Positions 28,301 through 35,898 of a stretch of DNA of 64,000 nt are shown piece by piece (position 1 is the first letter of the stretch; each line of letters opens with the position of its first letter). This DNA is from Anolis sagrei (lineage: Eukaryota > Chordata > Lepidosauria > Squamata > Anolidae). The position numbers were made by a program, and so were the translations under genes. The notes beneath the pieces were generated by a model, which saw only the letters and a program-made list of their open reading frames with translations, had not been told where the DNA came from and did no database searches. The DNA lies in the NCBI RefSeq assembly GCF_037176765.1, contig NC_090023.1:147846866-147910865 (forward strand). Reading direction: 5' to 3'.

Positions 28301-31300
28301 GTCAAGACAGTGAGGGATACTTTGATCAATCAGTGTGCCCAGATCTTGGCTTGCTATCGGAAAAACTGTGCCAGTCCGTCTTCTGCTGGACAGGTGACTA
28401 TTTTGGCTTGATTGTTGAATACCAGTCCTCGTGAATCTTTTTTAAACAAAAACAGTAATTGGATATGGGTAGATAATATATATTGATGTATGTAAGTAAT
28501 ATATAGATAATATAGAGATGTATTTTTTCTATTTAAAGCAACACAGCTGAGACCACACATTTAGAGTCGATTGGGGTAAACTATAGAGGGGATGCAGATA
28601 TTTGATTTGGATCGGGACCTTGTTAACAGCTTGTTTATTTTAACTTATGTTGTACTGTATGTGTATGTGTTTGTCAAATGTTTTTGATACAACCAATAGG
28701 CTAATCAATAAAACATACTTGTACTTGATGTGTGTGTGTGTAATCTGACCATATTTCCAGAAACACATTTTTGACATTGATGTCTGTAAATTGAAGTCTC
28801 TATATGTAGATTTTTTAATCATCTTGAAGACTTTATTTTGGCTTTATAAGGGAAACAGCTATCTGTACATGCTTTGCTAATGTCGCTTTTTGTTTTTGTA
28901 TAGTAAGTGACATAGTTTTTATACTTCTTTTGAAGGGTGCTGATTGTGTTTGCTTTGCATCCTGTATCAATAAACAAATCTTGTCCATAAAATACTGTGA
29001 ACTGTTGCCTTGGGTTGCTACATGTCAAAAATAATCTGAAGACACATAGCAATGAAAATTGTGCCCTTTATACATAATTCATAGTATTCGTTTAATAGTT
29101 TGTAAAATCTGAAACCTTTTTTTTTAACATTTTAGGAATATTGCACTCTTTTGTCTCTTCTATAATAAGTTCTCTTTTCTCTTGAAAATAGAGACAAATG
29201 GTTTCTGATCTTTTGTCGTAAAAGACATCGTTCCTATTGGATATTTTTTTGTATATAACAGTAACACAGCGTTTTTAACAATGTATATTAAAATTTGATA
29301 TTTATTAATAGATATAGTTAGGAAGAATAAGCCTGTCCAAAAGAAATCAAAACACCAGATGGTTTGAGCAGACTTAATTCTAAATAACACTGATATAATT
29401 ACTTCTCTGTGCTTATCCAGGATTGCTAGGATAGCAGTAATACTTAGACTCTTCATTTCACATGTGTATCAAATGGCATACTGCTGACTGAATGGTATGG
29501 AACAAGAAATAGATTATGTGCCTTGAATTAGTTTATAGTGTGTTCTGAAAAAAATTTTTTAATGTAGCCACAGCGGATATGTAGGATAGATAATACAGTA
29601 ACAGTTCTAATTAGACATGCAGTGTACAAAATTATTTCCTGAAATCTTTTTTTTGATCTGTAGTAGATATTCATGTTAACAGTTAGTTATGATTCTACTG
29701 AATATGCACAAAACACATCTAGTCACTCATGATTTCTCTTAATTTCCTCTGATTCTTGTAGTTGATTCTTCCTGAGTGCATGAAACTACTCCCTGTGTAT
29801 CTCAACTGTGTTTTGAAAAGTGATGTGCTCCAGCCTGGCTCTGAAGTCACTACGGATGACCGTTCCTATATCCGTCAGCTTGTCACCTCAATGGATGTGG
29901 CAGAAACAAATGTTTTCTTCTACCCCAGACTCTTACCACTGGTACGTATGTCTGTACGTGAAATGTTTTTAATTGCTAGATATATAGTTCATGAAATAAG
30001 TAAAAAATTAAATGGGTCTACTGTGTCTAGGTGGAAAGTTTGATAGGAAGACCCTTAAAACTCAAAACTTTGATGTTGGTAGTCTAGCTGTTGTTGCTCC
30101 CTTGATTTATATTCTGCCCTTCCTTATAGGAGCTGAGAGCAATTAACAATTTAAATAAAAAGTGAAATCACAAATTGCAAACACTACTTTAAACCACAAA
30201 TTACCATATTTCATCGCAAAATAGTCTCACTTTTTCTCTTTTTTTAAAAAAAAGGTGTGTGACTAATACGTCAGGGAAAAAAGTTTTTTGCATGAAGTGG
30301 GTGGGCTGGTCTTTGGGCAGGGAGGTGGATGAGTAAGTGGATGGCTGTTTACAGCTAGGAAATTGCCTATTTGTAAATCAAGGGTGTGACTCTTACCCCA
30401 TGTACAATGAAATACAATAACATGATAAAATTCATCCAATGGCATATCTTGATATTTTGAAGTTGCTCTCAAATGTGAAGTTTATTAATAATGATGATGA
30501 TAATGATAATAAGAATAATACTTTATTTATACCCCACCGCCTTCTACCCAAGGATACGTGGGGCGGCTTACATGAGGCCAAGCCCAACATTTACATCAAA
30601 ACAAATATGCAACATAAAATAATACATCAATAAAATATAATAAAAATACAGTAAAAAGCGATAGAAGATAAACACACAATCCAAAATAAAATCACAATAG
30701 TCGATCACGGTGGACAGGGCCGCTTGCAAAGATTAAGATGTATAAAAACTCTAGGTGAGATTAATAGGGCTTAGTAAAAAGATCATTTTGTAAGAGTGGC
30801 CCATTCTAATTTGCGTAGCGTTCATTTGATACATTCAAAGCTGCTATTCCAGATTAAATGTGATACGGAAATATCCAACAAGGATGATAATTCCAATTTT
30901 CTATCTACAGACCAAAGTAGACTTCAACAGCGATTCCTTACCAACAGCAATCAGAAATTCTGAAGAGCGTCTCTCCAAGGGCGATATATACCTGCTTGAA
31001 AATGGACTGAATATATTTTTGTGGGTAGGAGTAAATGTTCAGCAGGGGCTGATCCAAAACCTCTTTGGAGTTTCATCATTCAGCCAGATTAACAGCTCTA
31101 TGGTGAGTCGGATCAATTTATTTTATTATTAGATATTATTAGATCTTACCTTATGCTAAGAAATAATTACAAATTTATTTCATTTATTTTTTTTCTTCTT
31201 AAGTAATTTTTTAATTAATTATTTGACACAATCTCATATATATTCACAAAATATACATTCAGAAATAATGCAACATGTCTAGATCTGTATGTAGACAGCA

Positions 31301-32856
31301 ACTTGTACAAAGTGAGTATAACATATTATACCATTCACTCAAGTTAAGGCACTTTCAAAGAAAAATCCATGCAAACTATTCCTAACTAGAACTGTTTCTA
31401 TCTAGCTAATGACAATAGTGTCATCAGCTACTCCCACCCCCATATCATATGCAAAAAATAAATTAAAAATAAAAGTGCCAATGTTTGGTTTTTTTTGGAA
31501 ATTCCTTACAAGGCAAGAAATATAACTTCATGATCAAGATGGTTTCAGAATATGTCCAAATACCTCTTGATATTACATCAATAAAGAAAAAAACAAAAAT
31601 GGGAGCAGGCATTTATTTCGTTTATTAATTTAATTAAGAGATTATTGATCTTTATTTTTTAGTGTGTGCTACCAATTTTGGATAATCCCTTTTCAAAGAG
31701 AGTACGATCCATCATTGAAATGTTCCAGTCTCAAAGGCCACACTATATGAAGGTAATTTATTCTTAAGGCTGTGAAAATTATATTTACTAAATCCTGTGA
31801 CTCTTTAATCAAAGAACTTATATAAATCTTGAAAAAATCTGCAGAACTTATTTTGATGAATGGAACTGTAGTAGTTGTGTTTTCTAATATAGTTCCTGGC
31901 TCAGTGTCTTCAGGCTTTTGAAAAATAGAGTTGTTAAGAGCCCTTTGGGGAGGTCCTGTATAGTATTTTAACTATTTTAACTGTTGTTAATGTTTTAACC
32001 GATTTTAACAATTTGTATGCTTAATTCTATTTTAATATGTATATGCATTTTTAATTATTGTGAGCTACTTTGCATCTCAACTGCAGAGATAGAAACTGGA
32101 TGCTAATAATAATCTATATAAATAAAAATGTAATGTTCGTTTGTGGGATTAACATAACTCAAAAACCACTGGATGAATTGACACCAAATTCGGACACAAG
32201 ACACCTATCAGGCCAATGAGTGACCATAACTCATAAAAACACTGGAAAACAGCAGAAACGACTTAAAAAGCCAAAAAACAAAAAATGCATTACAACGCAT
32301 GAGCAAAACCACACACACACACATATATATATACACACACACATACATACACGCAGACACATGTATATACACATATACACAAATATATACACACACATAT
32401 ACACACAGAAAACACATATACACAGACTGGGCCACAGCAATGCGTGGCAGGGGACAGCTAGTAATAATAATAACAACAACAACTTGGGAAGTGCCCAACG
32501 TGTGATCCAATACAAAAGCCAGCATAGTGATCATGTTTGCTGTGTACTAAACTTGTGTGTATCAAATAATAATAATATATCAATACAACACATAGATGCT
32601 TCTTGGTTCCTCAGATATTTCTTCATGGGATAACTAACAACTTGAAGTTCTAGTAGTATTTTACACCAAAATCACCACCAACTGGTATCTAACAAAGATT
32701 TTCTTTTTCTTACAGCTCATGATTGTGAAGCAAGAAGACAAATTAGACCTGCTGTTCAAACACTTTTTGGTGGAAGATAAGAGCATGAATGGGGGGGCTT
32801 CCTATGTGGATTTCCTCTGTCACATGCACAAGGAGATTCGCCAGTTGCTGAGCTAG
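1241..32856 (+). CDS. SEC24C: SEC24C, COPII coat cargo-binding subunit (3' part of gene, 18 constitutive exons plus one optional exon)
   Basis: SEC24C pairs with SEC23 to form the inner COPII coat at ER exit sites, where SEC24 binds export signals on cargo. Eighteen exons join in phase (131+112+128+139+116+125+192+94+117+171+97+146+139+119+180+192+90+141 nt) to encode about 809 residues, matching the C-terminal three quarters of the roughly 1,094-residue human protein. In order they give the end of the proline-rich N-terminus, a Sec23/Sec24 zinc finger (CNRC and CCFC cysteine pairs), the trunk (FMIDVSYNA strand), beta-sandwich, helical domain and gelsolin-like domain, ending EIRQLLS. The near-identical match to SEC24C, for example the run [17 protein letters not shown], favours it over the paralogue SEC24D, as do neighbours FUT11 and CHCHD1. 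Earlier exons are outside the window. No stop or frameshift was seen in any exon. Confidence 0.96.
1372..5300. other. SEC24C intron sequence flanking the optional exon, no other feature seen
   Basis: Apart from the 69-nt exon at 2875-2943, I recognise no gene, RNA or transposon. There is a G14 run near 1953-1966. The open frames here are short and lack coding character. Confidence 0.5.
2875..2943 (+). CDS. SEC24C: SEC24C optional 69-nt exon (extra copy of the DPDxIPSP end)
   Basis: This phase 0-0 exon encodes 23 residues, [13 protein letters not shown] then [10 protein letters not shown]. Its end repeats the DPDSIPSP end of the exon 1.5 kb upstream, and both are followed by the same donor GTAAGT. 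The acceptor is a T-rich tract followed by an unusual A-run, AAAAAAAG. Because the exon is symmetrical, including or skipping it keeps the frame; it could not replace the upstream exon, which starts in a different phase. I infer an alternatively spliced cassette arising from an old exon duplication. An annotated human isoform 23 residues longer may be its counterpart, but I could not check this. Confidence 0.72.
5301..5570 (-). mobile_element. tRNA-derived SINE
   Basis: The reverse complement has a tRNA-like head with a GGGTTAAACC region and a box-B-like GTTCGAATCC, followed by GGGAGCAGGGTAAGCTCCC. The far end reads CTTGTAGTTTCTCAAGTC. This tail differs from that of the 21949-22285 SINE, so it is a different subfamily. 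Confidence 0.65.
5899..6600. mobile_element. Inverted-repeat DNA transposon, non-autonomous
   Basis: The left end reads CATATACTCATGTATAAGTC and the right end CGACTTATACATGAAGTTGAG, near-inverted copies of each other. Roughly 700 bp lie between, with no coding content that I recognise. It is intronic in SEC24C. The superfamily was not assigned. Confidence 0.5.
6715..6826 (+). CDS. SEC24C: SEC24C exon, IQVIEDD segment
   Basis: The acceptor is CCATTTTAG and the donor GTAAAA. The exon starts in phase 0 and leaves one base over. It encodes [15 protein letters not shown] to NFLVKDQ, the highly conserved start of the structured SEC24 core just after the N-terminal tail. Confidence 0.95.
6827..9848. 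other. SEC24C intron sequence, low-complexity runs only
   Basis: No exon or clear transposon recognised. C runs lie near 6874-6886 and 9768-9778, and a G19 run at 8626-8644. These homopolymers create decoy Pro- or Gly-rich frames. Confidence 0.5.
9849..10385 (+). mobile_element. Tigger-like DNA transposon remnant with a MITE inside
   Basis: It begins CAGGCAGTCCTCAAGTTAC, the same terminus found in copies at 36060 and 53743-54237. The right end is degraded. A second element occupies 10021-10148, so the host copy is older. Confidence 0.55.
10021..10148. mobile_element. GGCCCTTCCACACAG-family MITE
   Basis: It starts GGCCCCTTCCACACAGCTGA, has the family core TTCTGCTTTGAACTGG and AGTGTGGACTCAG, and ends in TGCCTTGATATTCTGGGTTAT. 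At least six copies or part copies of this family occur in the window. The superfamily is uncertain. Confidence 0.7.
10671..10798 (+). CDS. SEC24C: SEC24C exon, start of beta-sandwich
   Basis: The acceptor is CTTTTTCAG and the donor GTAATA. The exon supplies two bases to the split Gly codon and ends in phase 0. It encodes [20 protein letters not shown] to LASLPTEE. This is the first strand set of the beta-sandwich that packs beside the zinc finger. Confidence 0.95.
12110..12404 (+). mobile_element. Non-autonomous Helitron, 3' part
   Basis: It shares with the elements at 32113 and 51164 the terminal block GACTGGGCCACAGCAATGCG, with a GCCAC/GTGGC hairpin about 10 nt before a terminal CTAG, followed by T. 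Upstream it matches the 51.8-kb copy through the segment starting ATCATAGATTTGAAAGG. The 5' boundary is not clear; the sequence before 12110 is not found in the other copies. Confidence 0.7.
13395..13835. mobile_element. Composite: two opposed L2/CR1-like LINE 3' ends around an inverted-repeat element
   Basis: 13395-13470 is a minus-strand LINE 3' end (ATACCCCGCCACCATCTCCC). 13490-13690 carries inverted copies of a block including ATGGCCATGTTCCAGAGGCA and CACCTGCATCTATGGCA. 13695-13835 is a plus-strand LINE 3' end with the phrase AAGCCATTTTGAGTCTCC and an AATAATAA tail. The composite ends only about 40 bp before the zinc-finger exon. Confidence 0.55.
13876..14014 (+). CDS. SEC24C: SEC24C exon, zinc-finger domain
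   Basis: The acceptor is ACTTTTCAG and the donor GTAAGA. The exon carries both cysteine pairs of the Sec23/Sec24 zinc finger, CNRC and CCFC, separated by [15 protein letters not shown]. It ends one base into a codon, which the next exon completes as Val. The human text at the boundary is CINDVPPQYF; here it reads CVTEVPSHYF. Confidence 0.96.
14225..14440 (-). mobile_element. Old MIR-like/tRNA SINE fragment
   Basis: The reverse complement has a tRNA-like start ending in a degraded box B (TTCAAAT) and a core resembling the SINE at 37794-37998. It is strongly diverged. It lies 80 bp before a SEC24C exon. Confidence 0.4.
14524..14639 (+). CDS. SEC24C: SEC24C exon, zinc finger to trunk
   Basis: The acceptor is TCCCGCAG and the donor GTATGG. 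The exon encodes [19 protein letters not shown] through FLATVDYCK, which links the zinc finger to the trunk domain. It ends in phase 0. Confidence 0.95.
15925..16360 (+). mobile_element. L2/CR1-like LINE, 3' end
   Basis: The ORF2 C-terminal coding text can be followed (GACGAGAGACAGGGCCTTCT, then AGCCCCTCGGCTATG), as in the minus-strand LINE at 24975. It ends with the family 3' terminus GGCGGTATACAAATACAG and a (TAAA)n tail. It is 5'-truncated. Confidence 0.75.
16440..17030. other. SEC24C intron segment with an unrecognised 85-codon minus-strand open frame
   Basis: A stop-free frame runs 16447-16704 on the minus strand, starting [20 protein letters not shown] and ending QNVCWPV. I do not recognise it. 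The stretch has repeat-like texture but no identified termini. It is probably a degraded transposon fragment and not a host gene. Confidence 0.3.
17115..17239 (+). CDS. SEC24C: SEC24C exon, trunk domain start
   Basis: The acceptor is TTTTCCACAG and the donor GTAATT. The exon encodes [20 protein letters not shown] through [10 protein letters not shown] and two bases of the next Arg codon. FMIDVSYNA is the first strand of the vWA-like trunk fold that contacts SEC23. Confidence 0.95.
17739..17930 (+). CDS. SEC24C: SEC24C exon, trunk domain
   Basis: The acceptor is TTTAAAACAG and the donor GTAAGT. The exon encodes [20 protein letters not shown] to [10 protein letters not shown] with a two-base remainder. 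It is nearly identical to the human trunk segment, which has [14 protein letters not shown]. Confidence 0.95.
19073..19166 (+). CDS. SEC24C: SEC24C exon, trunk domain
   Basis: The acceptor is GATTTCTAG and the donor GTTTGT. The exon encodes [20 protein letters not shown] to GMEALK and ends in phase 0. Confidence 0.94.
19253..19510 (-). mobile_element. L2/CR1-like LINE 3' end followed by AT-rich tract
   Basis: 19253-19318 is the reverse complement of the LINE terminus (CACCCCGAAGGGGACTCAGA). From 19318 to about 19510 the sequence is nearly pure A/T with TATA and ATATTA runs and no other recognisable content. Confidence 0.6.
19614..19805 (+). mobile_element. Tigger/pogo-like DNA transposon fragment
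   Basis: It begins TACAGTGGCTCTCAGTATTT and contains GTGGTTCCAGGACCC, matching the element at 59951-60229. Only the left part is recognisable. Confidence 0.45.
20115..20895 (+). mobile_element. L1-like LINE 3' end, interrupted by a hAT element
   Basis: Translation gives the C-terminal signature of L1 ORF2: [13 protein letters not shown], then [19 protein letters not shown]. The interruption at 20375-20478 separates the two pieces. The end is an A-rich AATAAAGAGAAAAGAAAAG tail. It is 5'-truncated and lies in a SEC24C intron. Confidence 0.7.
20375..20478. mobile_element. hAT MITE inside the L1 fragment, 8-bp target duplication
   Basis: The element begins CAGACATGGGCAAACTTCGG and is an imperfect palindrome. 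It is flanked by CTGTAGAG at 20367-20374 and 20479-20486, a perfect 8-bp target-site duplication as expected for hAT. Related copies are at 42601-42744 and 52319-52448. Confidence 0.8.
21007..21123 (+). CDS. SEC24C: SEC24C exon, trunk domain
   Basis: The acceptor is CACTTGCAG and the donor GTAATT. This phase 0-0 exon of 39 codons encodes [20 protein letters not shown] to INTDKEK. Confidence 0.95.
21857..22350. mobile_element. GGCCCTTCCACACAG-family MITE split by a SINE
   Basis: The left part (GGCCCCTTCTACATTGCCAT, TTTGCTTTGAACTGGATTAT) runs to about 21948 and the right part resumes near 22286 with GCCATATAATCCAG. The gap is exactly the SINE at 21949-22285. Confidence 0.75.
21949..22285 (+). 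mobile_element. Full-length tRNA-derived SINE with target duplication
   Basis: It has a tRNA-like head (GTGGGTTAAAGCAGTAAGCT, box B close to GGTTCATTTTC), a body with GGAAGGTAATGGCGTGCCAT, and a tail GAGTCGGACACAACTGGACT then TTAATGTC. It is flanked by CTGCCATA at 21941-21948 and 22286-22293. Truncated relatives lie at 268-461, 49808-50112 and 52229-52313. Confidence 0.82.
22390..22610 (-). mobile_element. MIR/Sauria-like tRNA SINE, diverged
   Basis: The reverse complement shares the layout of the SINE at 37794: a TTTAAATC-like box B, a core with ACAAGTGACTGTTGCTCAGC, and a tail resembling GCCAGAAATTACTTGATGG followed by AACAACA. Heavily diverged. Confidence 0.5.
22965..23085. mobile_element. 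hAT-like MITE fragment
   Basis: It carries GGTCAAAACATCTGGAGGAC and ACAGGTTGTGCAGA, similar to the right arm of the element at 43334-43457. It is degraded and lies about 90 bp before a SEC24C exon. Confidence 0.4.
23172..23342 (+). CDS. SEC24C: SEC24C exon, trunk domain end
   Basis: The acceptor is CAACCTAG and the donor GTATGA. This phase 0-0 exon of 57 codons encodes [20 protein letters not shown] to YKYTFFQ. It aligns with the human [20 protein letters not shown] stretch. Confidence 0.95.
23762..24236. mobile_element. hAT-like non-autonomous transposon
   Basis: The left end ATGTATCAAACTCAAAGTC and right end AATGAGTTTGACACCCC are inverted copies (consensus GTGTCAAACTCA). Near the left end an inner palindrome contains CTGAACTACAACTCC and GGGAGTTGTGGTGC, possibly a second element. 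Intronic in SEC24C. Confidence 0.6.
24513..24609 (+). CDS. SEC24C: SEC24C exon, trunk to beta-sandwich
   Basis: The acceptor is TTACGCTAG and the donor GTGAGT. The exon encodes [20 protein letters not shown] to MRVRTST and one base of Gly. The next intron is under 200 bp, one of the few short introns in this gene. Confidence 0.95.
24803..24948 (+). CDS. SEC24C: SEC24C exon, beta-sandwich
   Basis: The acceptor is GCCTCCCAG and the donor GTAAAT. The exon encodes [20 protein letters not shown] to EESGALLQ and ends in phase 0. A minus-strand LINE begins only about 30 bp after this donor. Confidence 0.95.
24975..26900 (-). mobile_element. L2/CR1-like LINE, 5'-truncated, reverse transcriptase largely readable
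   Basis: On the minus strand the element has a reverse transcriptase with [20 protein letters not shown], the AFDTVDH motif, the [14 protein letters not shown] motif and the catalytic YADD box (26872 down to about 26070), then the C-terminal domain (26094 down to 25261) with [19 protein letters not shown] and a stop. The two frames meet near 26065-26095, so one frameshift separates the YADD box from the rest. The 3' end is GGCGACTCACGGCGGTTCAC in plus-strand reading with a (TTTA)n tail. The endonuclease part is missing. The single visible break suggests a fairly recent insertion. It sits antisense in the intron between two SEC24C exons. Confidence 0.85.
26975..27205 (+). mobile_element. CR1 LINE 3' end
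   Basis: The text GGAATATGCTGCCTGGGAAT, GGAGGTTTTTAGGCAGAAGC and GGTTGGACTGGATGG followed by ATTCTGTG is the CR1 3' region. It ends about 70 bp before a SEC24C exon. 5'-truncated. Confidence 0.75.
27277..27415 (+). CDS. SEC24C: SEC24C exon, helical domain
   Basis: The acceptor is CTCCTGTAG and the donor GTAATT. The exon encodes [20 protein letters not shown] to NYLAKF plus one base. Human has the matching [20 protein letters not shown]. Confidence 0.95.
28275..28393 (+). CDS. SEC24C: SEC24C exon, helical domain
   Basis: The acceptor is TCATTGTAG and the donor GTGACT. The exon encodes [20 protein letters not shown] to SPSSAGQ and ends in phase 0. Confidence 0.95.
28394..29761. other. SEC24C intron, nothing recognised
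   Basis: AT-rich intron sequence with a short GTGTGTGT run near 28730. No transposon, RNA gene or additional exon was recognised. Confidence 0.5.
29762..29941 (+). CDS. SEC24C: SEC24C exon, helical domain
   Basis: The acceptor is TTCTTGTAG and the donor GTACGT. This phase 0-0 exon of 60 codons encodes [20 protein letters not shown] to FFYPRLLPL. Confidence 0.95.
30485..30840 (-). mobile_element. L2/CR1-like LINE 3' end
   Basis: The reverse complement ends with the family terminus (plus strand ATACCCCACCGCCTTCTACC) and a long AAT/GAT-type tail at 30485-30525. The rest is 3' UTR-like. It ends roughly 70 bp before a SEC24C exon. Confidence 0.65.
30911..31102 (+). CDS. SEC24C: SEC24C exon, gelsolin-like domain
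   Basis: The acceptor is ATCTACAG and the donor GTGAGT. This phase 0-0 exon of 64 codons encodes [20 protein letters not shown] to QINSSM. It contains the conserved [16 protein letters not shown] core of the gelsolin-like fold. The first dozen residues are the least conserved against human. Confidence 0.95.
31663..31752 (+). CDS. SEC24C: SEC24C exon, gelsolin-like domain
   Basis: The acceptor is ATTTTTTAG and the donor GTAATT. This phase 0-0 exon of 30 codons encodes [20 protein letters not shown] to PHYMK. Confidence 0.94.
31925..32112 (+). mobile_element. L2/CR1-like LINE 3' end with (AAT)n tail
   Basis: It contains the 3' UTR pattern ATTTTTAATTATTGTGAGCTAC, here trimmed to ATTATTGTGAGCTACTTTGC, then GATAGAAACTGGATGC and an AATAATAAT tail. 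A Helitron begins inside this tail and the tail resumes after it at 32462. Confidence 0.65.
32113..32461 (+). mobile_element. Non-autonomous Helitron, 349 bp, both ends present
   Basis: It starts TCTATATAAATAAAAATG after an A and ends GGGGACAGCTAG before a T, with the GCCAC/GTGGC hairpin just upstream, fitting the 5'-TC...CTAG-3' ends of Helitrons inserted between A and T without target duplication. The middle is mostly an expanded CA/TA microsatellite at about 32311-32410. It carries no helicase or Rep gene. It lies 250 bp before the last SEC24C exon. Confidence 0.85.
32716..32856 (+). CDS. SEC24C: SEC24C last coding exon and stop
   Basis: The acceptor is TTTCTTACAG. The exon encodes [20 protein letters not shown] to HKEIRQLLS and ends with TAG at 32854-32856. 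The C-terminus is essentially the same as in human. Confidence 0.96.
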   Translation, partial: LMIVKQEDKLDLLFKHFLVEDKSMNGGASYVDFLCHMHKEIRQLLS

Positions 32857-34895
32857 AGTTGGAGTTATGCTGGATTCCAGCACTGACACTTCTGTGTTCA
32901 CTAATCGCCTGGTGAATGGGCCCGACTCTTTCAGAACAATATAGAAACCTGTACAATTCCATAATTTTTAATATACTGTGCATAACAGTTTCAGTATCTC
33001 CCATACCCTTTGAGAGAGTGAGACATGGACAGATGAAACACATACTTAGGGTGGAGGAAGTTCCTTGATTCCAGGTCTTAGGCATGTGTCTCTCTCACTG
33101 TGCTTGGCAGGTTTTGACACCCTCTGCCTCTCGCCACCCCAGTTCTGTTATAAGAAATGTCTTTTGAGTTCACTGTACATGATTCAGCATCAGGAGAAAA
33201 AAATGACTGCTTTTCAAAACTACACAGTGGCTGCTATATTTGCTCATGTGATAATCTAAATGAAAAGAAGCAAGATAGGGGAAAGCAGATGGCAGACCTT
33301 GCTCTGTCAAGAGAGATGCTAGATATAGCAGTCAATCAACTTCTTTATATCTGGGGTGGAAGTAATATACTGTGAACAAATTACAGAGGGGTGATTTAGA
33401 AAACATCACCTCCTCTCCAAGCCAGGGAAGCAGAGTAAACATGCCTCCACTGTAGTTGTGTTACTATGCATATCTGCTTGGAGTAAGTGGGTGGTATGGA
33501 GCAGGTGCTGTCTCTGGGAAAGTATTATGAACATACGTTGCCACCACCCTTTCTGGGAAACTGAGCACCCTTTCCCCCTTTTTGCCAGTGTCTTCTTAAT
33601 TTAGTGCCTGTTGCCTCTTTCCATTTATGTGCAAGGGTTTTTCTTGGAATATTTCCTTAAGATGGTTGTGCTTTCCCTTATTTTCATTTTAGAAAGTAAT
33701 GTTATATAACAAAGTGTCAAAACGACATAGGAGGATACTTGAGATGATCGGTTGGAATTGTACCCAAAAAGCACTGAGTCCTGTCGCACCTTGTGAAAGG
33801 AATAGTTCATATAAGGTTCAAATCATGTCACAATGTTTGCTGAAGTGGAAGTCCTAAGCAGTTTTGAATAATTTTGACCTCACGTACATTAACATACAGC
33901 ACGTAAAGGTTACATCCTGAGTGATTCGTATTGGTCCACCAGTATCGTATACCTGGTGCTGTGCTTCAAACAAGAAGTCTGTTTATGGCTGCCCTCTCCA
34001 ATAATGAGCAAAAGGCATTTTGCTTGAAGTGGGTAGAAGAGATTTGGTAGCAATACAGTGATGCTTTCCAGACTTCAAGGAGTCCAAGGGCTCATCAAGT
34101 TTCAAAGGGAAACTAATTATTTTTAAAGAATGCGATGCTTCTATATTCTTGCAGTGTCTGAAATGTACAGAGGGAATAGAAGCACTGGACTTGGAAACAG
34201 GAAAAGCAAGGAAGGAGATTGCTTAAGCAAATTGTGAATTAAGACTGAGTTTAGGTAAAGCATTTATTCCATCTGCCATTGAAAACTGAAATTTCAAAGT
34301 GATGTACATGACTGATTAAATAATCCAGGAGTGCGGTTTCTAATCCCATAACCTACAATGTGTGTATGTGTGTGCGCGTGTGCGTGTGTGTTTGTAAATA
34401 TTTTCCTTCTATTGCAGCTAGTTTGTCTTTTCTCTCATGTCCCTTTCATTACATAGTAAAGGGGGGTGTTTAAGAATTATAATTGACCAGATCTCAAGGG
34501 GTTTTTAGCAGTCTATTTGCAAGTGTGACTGAGCCATTCCCCGACTCCCTGGCCCAAACACATAATGCTGATCCCAACCAAAATATTTAGAGATTATACC
34601 AATAAAGAGACTTGCTCTCTTAAACAAGGCTGAAGAACCAGATTTCAATACTAATTTCTAGAATTAATATAAAAGAAAAATAAGATCATAAGATTTTCTT
34701 CACTTTTTCAATTCATCTTTTAATTTGTAAAGAAATAATTATATGAAGATGTATTTTATGTCATTGGTAGTAAATAAATACTGATTATTTTTTTCCCAAG
34801 CCCTCTATTTTGGGGGAGGGGGATAAAGTGGTGTGCAGGTGACTCGAGTCAAGTTCAATAATAGCAAATAAAACCTTGTATTTGCAATGATCTAA
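32857..34895 (+). other. SEC24C: SEC24C 3' untranslated region (end uncertain)
   Basis: Non-coding sequence after the stop, without recognisable transposons. Candidate poly(A) signals are ATTAAA at 34315-34320 and AATAAA at 34601-34606, 34773-34778 and 34867-34872. A GT-rich microsatellite lies near 34361-34393. Which signal is used cannot be told from sequence alone. Confidence 0.6.
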
Positions 34896-35898
34896 GCAAA
34901 GAATACTATAAGGCACAAGTTTTTCTTATTCTCGGTAAACATATTTTAGCCATCAATTCTGTTAACTTTATTCCCAGAGATTGTCATATTGTGAGCAAAC
35001 TCTTAAAAGATTTCATTATCTCTAATGAACACTCTGATCTGTTTTCATTAATATTGGGTTTGGAACTTTCTGGATGGGTACGGGATTGAGAGAGAATTGC
35101 ATATAATATTTTGGCTGATACCATTGTCTGAAAGTGAAAAGAACATTTTGTTGCTGACTCTCCAGAATACCTCTTTGAAATTTTTAATGTTACTTTTTCC
35201 AAAGTAACACTTTTCAGGAATTGATAAATTGCTATTTGGGGCAGTAGGATTTTAGTACACAGTGTGGAAAGAACCAGGCTGTCCTAGAAGACTGTTATAT
35301 AATCTACTGTTCAATTATGTTTGCCATTTATTTGCATCTTTTTTCTACCACAACATATGTTCACTCGTCCTTCAAACACAATTTGTTTTGAGAGGGTGAT
35401 ATAAAACTTGGAAAAGTCATATCAAAATGTTGTTTTAAAATAACCTTTAAAATGTTATTTACTGACATTACTACTCCCTTTTCCTTTTAAATTGTGAACA
35501 AGGTGGCACACATATTGCCTCTCAAAGGTAACCAATTTCTCTTCGCTGTTACTTTGTTAGTTCTCCATTACTGATGAAGTGAAAAATAATTACTGTATTG
35601 AAAGGGAAGTCCATGCTAGCACCATCTTGAAAAACAACTCCATGGGAAGTCTGTCTTCATACTACAGTGCTGCTTGAAAAACCTATGTCATCTAAGTAAA
35701 AAAGCTACCACTCAACTCTTTCCATCTCCAACTATCACCTTGGGGAGCACAGAGTGCCAGGAATTACATCACTGGAGGTCCCCTTGTCACTGTTTTGAGC
35801 CACGGCTGTAGACAGGGAAATAGAGAGAGGGTGAGGACAGCAGGTTGTGTGAAAGGGCAAAAAAGACCTGTGCTAAATTGTGGTGAAAGGGAAGCACA
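34896..35898. other. Intergenic DNA after SEC24C, nothing recognised
   Basis: AT-rich sequence with short open frames only. No repeat terminus, RNA gene or coding exon was recognised. Confidence 0.5.

Noticed and set aside
32208-32633. His/Thr/Tyr-rich or Cys/Val-rich frames
   Set aside because: These are translations of CA/TA microsatellite inside a Helitron.
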